A DNA stretch of 64,000 bases from Vicia villosa (lineage: Eukaryota > Streptophyta > Magnoliopsida > Fabales > Fabaceae). The notes below the pieces were generated by a model. That model made no database searches, was not told the DNA's origin, and saw nothing but the letters and a program-made list of their open reading frames with translations. Where the stretch lies: contig NC_081186.1 of the NCBI RefSeq assembly GCF_029867415.1, positions 22,881,915 through 22,945,914 on the forward strand, read 5' to 3'. Every line of letters begins with the position of its first letter. Position 1 is the first letter of the stretch. Both the position numbers and the translations under genes were made by a program. Shown here in pieces: positions 35,181 through 45,334 of the stretch.

Positions 35181-35568
35181 TGTAACACCCCGATATCCGC
35201 TGCACGCATCAACCGTGTCGGCCAACCGAGCATGTTACCGACTTAATCAATAATCCCCCCTAGGTCCGCTTACCGGCTGCCCAGGAAATATTGTTTTTGC
35301 CTCCCGCTGGAATCGAACCATGTACCTAGGGGTTAAGTACATATTCATAGCAATTCCTGCTACCAATTGACCATATGGTCAAGTGGTAGCAGGAATTGCT
35401 ATGAATATGTACTTAACCCCTAGGTACATGGTTCGATTCCAGCGGGAGGCAAAAACAATATTTCCTGGGCAGCCGGTAAGCGGACCTAGGGGGGATTATT
35501 GATTAAGTCGGTAACATGCTCGGTTGGCCGACACGGTTGATGCGTGCAGCGGATATCGGGGTGTTACA
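35181..35568. repeat. 388 bp near-perfect palindrome formed by two modules
   Basis: 35181-35374 is the reverse complement of 35375-35568, with the centre at CCAT|ATGG (35371-35378). By eye I see only about one mismatch (AATTGG against AAGTGG near the centre). A further short palindrome, TTAAAAAGGC/GCCTTTTTTA (35161-35180), joins it to the preceding direct module. Confidence 0.92.
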
Positions 35569-35573
35569 AATCC

Positions 35574-36258
35574 TGCAAGGAAATAGAAAGTTAGAGCATA
35601 AGGTAATGAGAACGAAATGTCCTACAAGCAATCCTGCAAGGAAATAGAAAGTTAGATAACAAACAGGTCACACAAGAGTCCTTAGGTTTAAAGGCTTGCA
35701 TGAAGTTGGTAGGTAAGTACCCCCCACTGAAGTTAAGTTGGTTCAACCTGTCCTATATAAAGATCGGGTTCTAGGGAGCTCATATCATTGACCTTTCTCG
35801 AAGGCGCTTATCTCAGTTCGGCAATCGAATCACCAACCAAGAAGGTCCTGAAAGTCCAGTCCATATGAGTGTAGCTTCGAGTATCAACCAACTCCGGTCG
35901 GAACCAAAGCCAGCTATCTCGCTACTTGCTAATAGGCCAAAGTCAAGTTCAACTAGGGTTCTAGGGCAAATTAGTGCTTAATGACACCACGCAGCAGCCA
36001 AGTGTTTCCTCAAGTCGGATCCCAAGGAACACCAGGACAAACAAATGTGTCACACTAACGATGGCCACCATACCAACCACATCAGTATACGCTGTGCAGT
36101 CTCCTTGGTCTCATGCCATTTACCTAAGGTTCTCAGATCCGGGTTAGGATCTTTCACACAAGTAAATACCCAAAACAGCCTTTGAAATATAAAGCAAACA
36201 AATCAAACAATTAAAGTGATCCTAAACTTTAAGGTAACCCCTCTTTTATTCGAAAGCA
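35574..36258 (-). other. 5' leader side of the Tat element
   Basis: Continues the ~60 bp unit (CGAAATGTCCTACAAGCAAT, copies at about 35604-35640) broken by the nested insertion, then unique sequence up to the primer site. No gene. Confidence 0.7.
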
Positions 36259-36276
36259 TCCCCAGCAGAGTCGCCA
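36259..36276 (-). other. Primer binding site of the Tat element (tRNA-Arg type)
   Basis: Reverse strand TGGCGACTCTGCTGGGGA, four bases from the LTR edge at 36281. This is the tRNA-Arg primer site known for Ogre/Tat elements. Confidence 0.9.
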
Positions 36277-36280
36277 GTTC

Positions 36281-39200
36281 TGTAACACGGTGAACTGACT
36301 TTTATAATCGAAAATGTCGCGGTTAAGCAAGAGTCGCCACCGACTTTTATTTTATCCAATTGGAAAGGCAAAAAGAACAGGAAAGACCTTTGAAAGATTT
36401 TGAGTTCGGGGGTAAGTTATACAAAGGGAAGGTGTTAGACACCCTTTGCATCCATGGTTATCCATGGGCTCTTAATTGCTTAGCTCACTTGTTTGTTTGA
36501 ATCCTTTGAAAGAGTGTCGTGTGTGAATAGTAAAAATTTCGTTTAAGGACTTTGGCTTATAAATAAGCGTAGCCTTGAAAGTATTTGAAATGAGGTGTGA
36601 AAAGTATTTTGAATTGATTTGAATACGAGCAAGCAATTAAGCTACCTACCCTACGTTTGTCTTTCGTGTTCTTTAAGTCTTTCGGGTGAAAGGGTCTATC
36701 CATACCATAAAGGGTAGGAAGTCTTTCAATTGGATGTTAAGGGTCATCGAGGTTTATCGTTCGCCACAAGACTGTCCCTTGCCATAAAGAGGGCAGGTAG
36801 TCTAAGGGAAGGATATAATAGTCATTAATCCTTTTAGGCATCATGCGAGGATACCTTAGCAATAGGACAATCATCTTATAAGGCAACATTGAGGGACAGA
36901 ATTGATGATAATGAACTGAGGGCAACGTTTGTTTTGCTTAGGTATCCTCGGAATCGAGGGACGTTGACTATTTAGTACAATTAAAGGCAACAAGGCAACG
37001 GGCAACAAAGGCAACCAGAGGGATTACCCTAAAGGTGTGTGGGTGCAACAATCACGTGGTTAACTTCGATTACATTTATCTTGCAGTTAGTGATCTATCG
37101 TCCAGTTAATTATTCTTGTCACTCCCTATATTACTAACCATGCAGTAAAATAATGATACAATTTAAGTACCTTCAAGGCCAATCTATACAACCAGTAAAC
37201 AGTTACATAATAATATGGGGAAGGGGACAATGAAACCAGCGGGTCCCTTAATAGGGTTTGACACAAGTAATAATGAACAAAGAATATCAGGGTTAGGGTT
37301 TAGGTTTACCAACATTCGCAGCTCTGGAAATTTGACAAACCTTAGCCTTGACTAATGAAGGTTGATGGGCGGAGGTTTGCCTTGAGCAAGAAACACTGAC
37401 CCTGACCATTAAGAGTTGACAGAAGATAAAGAAGGAAGTGAGTGTAGGTGGAATTCTTTAACACTAGAAAGTAAACCCTAGTTGATATTTTATAAGGCAC
37501 AATAAAATAAAAATATTATTTAAAATAAAGATATTGGAGAACTTAGCTTTTTGTCGGGTGAGGCGCGTAGTCGGAAGGCGCTTGAAAAAGACAATCCTGA
37601 AAAGGCACAGAAAAAAGAAGTATATTTTTTTAGTGTAGGAATGTTCTCATAAAGCCTGATTCGGGGCACAAATTAACCATGGTTAATAAAATAGTAAAAG
37701 TTAAATTAATTAATTATTGGTATTAATCTAATTAAACAATTAAACATTAAATTAATCTAATCATAAAAAAAACAATTAAATCAAATTAAATATTTAGTCA
37801 AATATTACCAAAATTATGATTTCATATAAAAAAGGAAATTTAAAAAGAAGTTTTATTAAACAAGTGAAATAAACAACATATATAAAAAAACAAAAGAAGA
37901 TAAATAAATAAAGACAAGTTGTATGATAAAAGAAAACTTAGCGTTTAGGATCCTGTGTGGCAGGCTGATGAGGATCTATGATGCACCCTCACTGCAGTAT
38001 GCGTTGGATCTGTTGGGATAATGATCTGATGTTTGATTGTTGAGGGTACACCATAGGCGGCTTTGATGGTGCACACTGGACCTGCTGTTGAAATTTTGTG
38101 AAAAATAATGCAGACTATGGGAATCGATCCCATGACATTGCACTCAATAGAGTATCACTTGCGCTTCTCCACTAGGCCAGGTTCACTATGCTGTCAACAA
38201 AACGAGTTACCAATATAATATCAGGAAATTTATTCGCCCAGAACTTAAAAAAAACGTGCGCGCCTCGAGGCTTCTTCTTCCTCGGATGTCTGCAGAATAA
38301 ACAGTATGGCCACAGTTTTTTTGTGTATTCCATTAGCCCCTGCAAAATCGATCCTAACCGAAAACAATGAATAAATTGAATTCAAAGGCACAATCCGATC
38401 ATAAATCATCATTCGAACTCAACAGTATCCTCGATTTTGGCTAATTTTATCTCCACCTTCAAGCCCCAAATCGGAGCTCTTGTGACCTAACAATGGTGGA
38501 AGGCCAAACCTGCACTCAAGCTTCGATTAAAACACACAGAAAGCTTCGCAACACTATAAGAAACGCAAATATGTACCTAAATTATATTTATCACGCATGA
38601 ATCAATGAAATCGTTATATAAAAAATTCACGCAAACCGTGAGTGATATCCTTTGATTCTGAACGGGTTGGCTAAATGTGAGGATGTGATTAGCTTCCAGA
38701 AACACCAAGGAACATGTTGCAATCCTTTAAATGCCTTCAATTATCCTCCAAACCAGAAAACGCAACTGGCACTTTTTCTTGAAATTGTGAAGGCTCGGCT
38801 GGTGCTCTTGAGGCTGCGAACCTTGTATCTTCCCGAAATTCCGACTGCAAATTCTACTTGTTCCACGTTTCTATGCTTCTGTTTATTCCGGCCTTCTTCG
38901 ATTAGTGTTGTCATTATGAACCTGAAAATAAAACAAACAAACCAAAAAAGACTGCAACTGCAAGTGAGTTTTTATGTTAATTGTTATATCAATGAGATGA
39001 ATTTGAGAGAGGGTTTGGTCTTGGTTGTATGAATAATGGTTTATGGTTTGCATTGGCTTATGAAATCTTACTGAGGCAAACGTGAGAGGGTATGATGATT
39101 GGTGAAAGATCAACGTATGTATGCATGAGTGAAAAAGCAGCGTGACTGTAAAAGAGAAATAGGATTTGTTGTGGTATGGGAATGGCTACGTGAGAATCCT

Positions 39201-39623
39201 CCAAAATAAGGGTTTTTTGTTAGTAATTTATAAGTGAAAAAAACTAGGTTTTAAAAGGACAATGGGTTTAGATCAATTTGAGCCCAATGGACTTCATATT
39301 TTTTTTTTCTAAAAAACAAACAGAAATAGAACAAATGCAAATAATAGTATAGTAAAGTAATTTACTAATTTTAATTAAAATTCAACTTAAATTTAAATTG
39401 AATTAAAATTTAAATTGTAAACCACCAAAGGATTGGTAAATCGAAAATATTGTTAAATCGTAAAAACGAACAAAATGCGGAAAGGTGAATATGTAATGCA
39501 TATTTTTTTGAATTTTTTGAATTAATGCAAAATTAAGTTGATCTCCTGACGTTAAGATGCAAATGATATGCAAAACCTACGCTAAAAACAAAAAATCTGG
39601 AGGGCAAATTTTGGGGTATGACA
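36281..39623 (-). repeat. 5' LTR of the non-autonomous Tat element (3343 bp)
   Basis: Near-identical partner of 23336-26624. TATA-like box on the minus strand (AATTTATA on plus, 39226-39233), 390 bases from the LTR start. tRNA-like segment at 38109-38188. It carries 53 bases near 38028-38080 missing in the other LTR. Confidence 0.95.
38109..38188 (-). other. tRNA-like segment in Tat LTR (right copy)
   Basis: Same A-box, B-box-like and perfect T-arm as at 25111-25190. Confidence 0.6.
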
Positions 39624-39628
39624 CCTAG

Positions 39629-40764
39629 GTAGAGTCAGCCACAATTCTGGGCTTTGTATAGAACACTAAATAAACCTTTCAATCATAAAACAAAATAAAC
39701 ACTCTCCAGTTAGAGTCAGCCTCAATTCTGGACTTTGTACAGAACACAAAATTTCTTAGTTTAAGTTAATTTCCAGTGGAGTCATCTCCCAGAGTCAATG
39801 AAATCAATCAAAAAGCCTCAAGCTTGGGCCTCATACAAGCCAGCTAAAATCAAATCTTTCATACAGTAGATAGACATAGCTTATCTCTATAGAGAGATAT
39901 TTCTCCTATCTCACCACATTCAAACAAACAAATATTTCAATTTTAATCATTCTCCCATTTAGGATTTTGAAAGACATGCTCTGGCAAGTTAACCCAGGCA
40001 TGTGTAACTTTCCCTAATTTGGTTGAGAAATCCTTCTTTCATTCAAGAGACATTTGACTGGTATACTTGCACATACACAAGTAAGGTCCCTCTCTTAATG
40101 AAATGAATTAAGCTTTTCTGTCACTTTAAATGTTTGTGGTGGAATAGTAGGAATACCTCTCTGTAAAGATGATTTCATGTCTCTTTACTGTAAACAGAGA
40201 TATAATTCAAGCTTCAACCTTGAGCTTCAAGCAAGGCACCAAAAATAATTAATTTCCCTAATTAGTTCCCCGAACTACAAAAAGTTATGACTTCCATTAG
40301 GGATATGTAGGCATGAGGTTCATAAGGAATCTCAGCGAGCTAATCAAAAACCGAAAATAGTCAGTATGTCTGTCTTTCATTTAATTCAATTTTCCCTCCT
40401 AATACAAAGGAGAAACTTTCCCAATCAAGCAACAAACACAAACACATTAGACACAGAGAAGGTTCCTGTAGAGTACTACGGATATGTAGGGTGCTTAAAA
40501 CCTTCCCTATGTATAACCAACCTCCCGGACTCCAGAATTTCTAGTCTAGGTGAATCCCCACACTTAGCAAACTCCTAGGGTTTATTTGAGATCTTTTTCC
40601 CCTTCCTCTTTCGTAGGATAATTAAAAAGTTCGTGTGTTATCGTAGGAAGAACTGAAATAGAATTCATCCTGCAACGGGCGCATTCTCCTTCCAAATTTC
40701 GCGTGAAGGGTCTATCGTGCCGTCCTCCCAAGTGAAACGGGGAGGTAAAAAAAACGACACCACA
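39629..40764 (+). repeat. Ogre-like solo LTR, final segment
   Basis: Continues the CAACCTTGGGCTT-type repeats and ends at the GGAAG target copy. The last 70 bases are G/C-rich (CGTGAAGGGTCTATCGTGCC, then CGGGGAGGTAAAAAAAACGA). No gene; open frames at 40366-40578 and 40582-40827 are not credible. Confidence 0.85.
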
Positions 40765-40769
40765 GGAAG

Positions 40770-41445
40770 TACCCAAAATGACCTCACAGCTTAACCCATG
40801 GAAAAAAAATGAAAAAATCAGCGTCACATGCTGACACGGGCCGTGTCAGCCAACACGGGCACCCGTGTCAGACTTCTGTTACTTAAAAATTGATTTTTTT
40901 TCTCCCAGGCCTCATGACACGGGTGCCCGTGTCAAGTAATATGGCCCGTGTCACCCTTTAACATCAGAATTTGGCTTTGACTTCTACATCAAAGTTGTAG
41001 CCCTTTTCGTTAGCGAAATATTTCCACCGGAACCGCGTCATTCCGAGTTACGAAGCTCTTGTTATGATCAAAATACTACACGCCTGTCATGATGAGAAAC
41101 ATGCTGAAAATTTCCAGATCTCACACTTGCTAACACGGGCCGTATCAACCCCCTGACTTTCATCTCTGTTGCATTTTCTTGACCACGCTTCATCCTAACA
41201 CGGACAGTTTCAGGTGACACAGGTGGTTGTGTCAGGCCTCATGTAGCATGATATTTCACTTCCTTCGAAACTCCTCTTTTTGTACTTTTTCACATTGATT
41301 TATTTCGATTTATTCCTTTGAGTCTGCAAACAGTACAATACACAACCAAAGCATAAAATGTAGAAGAATGAAGTAAAACGCTTGATAATATAAAGCAAAG
41401 AGGACTAAAATCAACGGTAAATAAACGTGTAAAAACCACTGATCA
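40770..41445 (-). repeat. Athila 5' LTR, second segment
   Basis: Resumes with TACCCAAAATGACCTCACAG and ends CACTGATCA. Matches 12914-13601. Contains the same ACACGGGCACCCGTGT hairpin cluster (about 40833-40935). The flanking target copy ATCTC is 41446-41450. Confidence 0.9.
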
Positions 41446-41450
41446 ATCTC

Positions 41451-43162
41451 CCTGGGACAAAACCAGTCTGATAACGGGAAATCCACTTGTCCATGTGCAC
41501 CTTCATTCTTCCCACCACTACTTTTCTAACAACTTTATAGATAACATTGAATAAGAATATTGGTCGAAATTGTATTACCGACTGCGGCTGCTCCACCTTT
41601 GGGATTAAAAAAATATCACACACCTTGCTGCCCACAATATCCCAAGCATTTTGGTAAAAACCTGCTGGAAACCCATATGGCCCTGGGGATTTCCACGGTT
41701 TCATATCAAACATGGCTTGCTTAATTTCCTCATTGCTAACAGGCGCATCCAACTTCCTCAGCTCTCCCTCATCAATTGTTGGAAACGTTATCTAGGTACT
41801 TCTCCACGTATTCCATTCCCCACTTAAAGAGAATAATCTCTTGTAATAATCGTTTATCATATCTTTGATTTGATCACCATCTTCTATCCACTTGCCGTTG
41901 TCATCCTTTAACATGATAATTTTATTCTTTCGTCTTCGCGTTATGGTCTTTAGATGGTAGTATCTCGTGTTGCGATCTCCATCTATAATCCATTTCGCCC
42001 TAGATCTTTGGAACCACATATATTCTTCTTTCTTTAATAGTTGGCTCAACTCATCTTGAAGCTTTAATTCAAGTTTTTGAATTCCCTGAAGATTATCACG
42101 CGTCTGAATACACTACTGGACTCCATTAAGCCTATTCATTAACTCCTTCTTCTGATGATACACTTTTTGGAACGAACTACATTTCCACTTATTGGACTCT
42201 TCTTCAATGTTTGATAGGTTGGTGCAGAAGTTCACATCCTCCTTCCATAAATTCTTAATCCCATCCTTATAGGTTGCATCCACTAAACAAGCACTTTAAA
42301 ATATGAACATCTTTGGTAAATGTTGCAGGTAAGAGAAATCAGAATAGGATGATGGTCTGAAAATTCTACTCTGGCTAGCACTTTAACATTAGCATCTGGA
42401 TACAACAATTTCCAATCTTAGTTTCCACATGCCCTATCAAGTCTTTCATAAATCCTCTGTCCTCCATGAAATATTGGTCCCCGCCACGTAAACTTAGGGC
42501 CACTAGCACCAATGTCAACAAGGTTACACTCATCCAGATTTTCTCTAAATATTGAGCAGCGGCGAGCTGACGCTGGGGCACCACCCTTCTTATCTCTCCC
42601 AAAGGCAATATCATTAAAATCACCAGCCATTAACCACGGCTGATTAATACTAGCATCAATAGTTTTCAATGAGTCCCCCATTCTTCTTCTGTTCATTTCG
42701 TTTGGGCTAGCGTAAATAATTGTGAGCATCCACTCCAAACCTTGCATTTCTCTAACTCTTAAATGAATATATTGGTCATCTTTACTACACATCTGAACAT
42801 TGAAACAGTCGCTTCTCCAGGCGACAATAATGCCCCCTTCAAACCCATTATTCTCCGTCGAGACTTGTTCATCAAAACCCAACCTCTTGAAAGATTTGAT
42901 GAGCTTCTTGGGATCATATCTCGTCTCCATAATCACATACATCTCTGGCTTATACATATCAATATATTGTTTACTATATCGAAAGAAAGCCTTGCTAGCT
43001 GCACCTCTACAATTCTAAACTAATATTTTATTATTATTCATGTTCATCATCATTAATCAAACACGAGAGAAAAACCTCCACACAAAAATCCAACCTTACA
43101 CAACTATTGGAAGCTCCCTCACGACTTCCTCCTCCAATAGTACGTTACTCACAACTTCCATG
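41451..43162 (-). pseudogene. LINE (L1-type) ORF2, 5' half: endonuclease and start of RT
   Basis: Starts at ATG about 43053 (or 43041). The Trp of the conserved WNCRG start motif is a TAG stop (43017-43015). The apurinic-type endonuclease follows: METRYD (catalytic Glu), MAGDFND, RLDRACGN and, after a stop near 42418, SDHHPI around 42350. It would nick target DNA. The linker 42049-41792 and RT start 41752-41446 (KPWKSPGPYGFPAGFY, IPKVEQPQS, YQTGFVPGR) follow; the usual Asp of PGPDGF is Tyr. The RT stops exactly at the Athila insertion and continues at 7402. Several frameshifts separate the pieces. 43054-43162 upstream has no clear ORF1. The left end is cut by the Copia LTR. Confidence 0.88.
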
Positions 43163-44294
43163 TGAAGGATAGAAAAACACTTAGAAAGGGGGGGTTTGAA
43201 TAAGTGTAGCTTTAAAACTTGTAAGATAAAAACTATTTGCACAATGATTTTTATCCTGGTTCGTTGTTAACTAAACTACTCCAGTCCACCCCCTTGGAGT
43301 GATTTACCTCACCTGAGGATTTAATCCACTAATCACACGAGATTACAATGGTTTTCCACTTAGCCAACTCCTAAGTCTTCTAGAGTATACTGATCACAAC
43401 TTGATCACTCTAGGAACAATCTGCTTAGATACCTTCTAAGACTTTCTAGAGTATACTGATCAACAACCTGATCACTCTAGTTCTTACAACTTAATGTAAA
43501 CAAATTCTTTTAAGAGTTACAATGCTTCTTATAAAGCTATTATCACAACTGTGATTTTCTCTTAAGTTTAAGCTTAAATCTCACTAAGATATTACAACAG
43601 CAATGTAGTGAGTTTGATGATGAAGTTTGAGAGCTTTTGAATTTGACAGCATTTCTGTATAATGCGCAAGTGTTGTATTGAGCTTCTCATCAGAACTTCA
43701 TATTTATAGGCGCTTGAGAAGATGACCGTTGGGAGCATTTAATGCTTTGCGTAATCCGTACAACATTGCATTTAATGTTTCACTCTTTTGTCAACTACCT
43801 CGAGCCTTATTTTCGCTGTGTCTACTGACGTTGCCTTTAATAGCTTCTAACGTTCCTTTTGTCAGTCAACGTAGCCTGCCAGTCTAGTACTTGCTTCTGA
43901 TCTGATGTTTGTGTAAACAACGTTTGAATGTCATCAGAGTCAAACAGATTGGTGCAGAGCATCTTCTTGTCTTCTGACCTTGAAGTGCTTCTGAGCGTGA
44001 TACCATGAGAACTTCGGTGCTTCTGCTTCTGATCTCATGTTCTTCTGATGCTTCCATTGACCCATGTTCTGATTCTGCTTGACCATCTTCTGATGTCTTG
44101 CCAGACCATGTTCTGATGTTGCATGCTGAACCTTATGAGTCAGTGCTTCTTGCGCTGATTTTGTGCATACTCTTTATATAATTCCTGAAATGGAAATTGC
44201 ATAGTATTAGAGTACCACATTATCTTATACAAAATTCATATGCTTGTTATCATCAAAACTAAGAATATTGATCAGAACAAATCTTGTTCTAACA
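43163..44294 (-). repeat. 3' LTR of Copia copy 2 (1132 bp)
   Basis: Reverse-strand start TGTTAGAACAAG (44294) and end CTATCCTTCA (43163). The TATA box TATAAATA is at 43708-43701. It is clearly diverged from the LTR at 4074-5234. The polypurine tract CAAAAAGGGGGAGAT is at 44309-44295. Confidence 0.92.
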
Positions 44295-45334
44295 ATCTCC
44301 CCCTTTTTGATGATGACAAAAACATACATAAATGATATGAATTTGCAATCAGAATAACAGACGGCTAAAGACAATTACACAGCTATAGCATAAGCATATA
44401 GACTTTGTGTGTGAATATGTCTCCCCCTGAGATTAACAATCTCCCCCTGAGATAAATAATCTCCCCCTAAAATAAATACTAGAAGAATTTTATAAATAAA
44501 AGACTTCCCTGAGTATTTTCCATTTCAGTTGAGACGTTCACATATGCTTAGATCTTCAGAACATTCACAGTTCTGATTCTTGCTTCCATAGGACAGCTTC
44601 AGAACTTGAATTTCTTCTAGAATCATTGCATGCTAGATTGTATCAGAACATTGTTGAATGTACCAGAGCATCATCAGAGCATCTCTACATCCTGAAATGT
44701 TACAGAACAAACTAAACGACAAAAGTCAGCATAAATGAATCAGAACATAAGATATGTATCAGAACATATAATATGTATCAGAACATATAATATGTATCAG
44801 AACAAACAACAGTAATGTTACAGAGCATATTTTATAACTAAAAACATGCATCAGAACATATAAGGAATAAGAATGAGTTAGAGCATATTCTATCATCAGA
44901 ATATCAGAACATTCTTCCTTCTTGCTTCTGATCTTGAAGCTTTACAACACTCAGCTTGCTTCAATTTTCATGAGCTTGTTTCCATATAGAATTGCTTTTC
45001 CCCATGTCTTTGCTTCTCATGTTGAGCTTTAAAGAAGATCTTCAATTCCTGCAGAACACTCAAAGACATAGAACTTTGCTAGTTCTGTTAGAAATGTGGA
45101 GCCTTTCTCCCAGCAACTGATAAAATAAATCAGATCATTTATCACATTTTTCTCCCCGTTTTTGTCATAACATCAAAAACATAAAAGATTCAGATGAAAA
45201 ACAAGACAAACAATATGAGAGAACAAAAGATAATTTCATTGATAGCAAAGAGAAATTGTCAGAAGTACGAGAGTACATGGAAGATGCATAGAAAACAGAT
45301 GCAGCAAACAAAGAAAACAACTAAAACTCAAAGA
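44295..45334 (-). other. 3' region of Copia copy 2
   Basis: No gene. Holds the PPT-like triplet near 44418-44470, a single copy of the ~67 bp unit that is amplified in copy 1, and, near 44745-44805, short ~22 bp repeats of ATCAGAACATATAATATGT. Confidence 0.8.

Larger units (their letters stand above)
31224..35568 (-). mobile_element. Nested chimeric LTR element with unequal LTRs, non-coding
   Basis: Bounded by AATCC (31219-31223 and 35569-35573). The ends are TGTAACACCCC and GGGGTGTTACA. The left LTR (31224-33427) is followed by the reverse of a polypurine tract. A primer site TGGTATCAGAGC (initiator tRNA-Met type) lies at 34560-34549 next to the right LTR, so it is on the minus strand. The internal region is only 1134 bases. 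The two LTRs share only about 170-190 bases at their plus-strand starts (roughly 70% identity by eye). The rest of the right LTR is four ~195 bp modules. No coding sequence. Lineage is uncertain; an initiator-Met primer site and TGTAACACCCC ends occur in several legume Gypsy families. Confidence 0.8.
34562..35568 (-). repeat. Right (5') LTR of the nested element: ~200 bp LTR end plus four modules
   Basis: 34562-34764 resembles the matching end of the left LTR (TGTAACACCCCAAATC, AATAAAATCAGAGT, GATACATAGCAC). From 34765 on, four copies of a ~195 bp module replace the expected 2 kb: 34765-34961 (+), 34967-35162 (+), 35181-35374 (-) and 35375-35568 (+). The last module's end GGTGTTACA is also the element end at the target duplication. 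Confidence 0.85.
23336..39623 (-). mobile_element. Non-autonomous Tat/Ogre-like retrotransposon, recent insertion
   Basis: Bounded by the target duplication CCTAG (23331-23335 and 39624-39628). On the plus strand both LTRs run from TGTAACACGG to GGGGTATGACA. The primer site lies at 36259-36276 next to the right LTR and a polypurine tract lies next to the left LTR, so it is on the minus strand. The internal region, excluding the nested element, is about 5.3 kb and codes for nothing except a gag end remnant at 30025-29801; RT, RNase H and integrase are absent. Two satellite-like arrays occupy parts of it. I count 11 substitutions plus a 53 bp and a 1 bp indel between the LTRs. It must have been moved by enzymes of other copies. 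Confidence 0.92.

Noticed and set aside
23336..39623. Direct segmental duplication of 3.3 kb
   Set aside because: The two copies are the LTRs of one element, shown by the primer site, polypurine tract and CCTAG target duplication.
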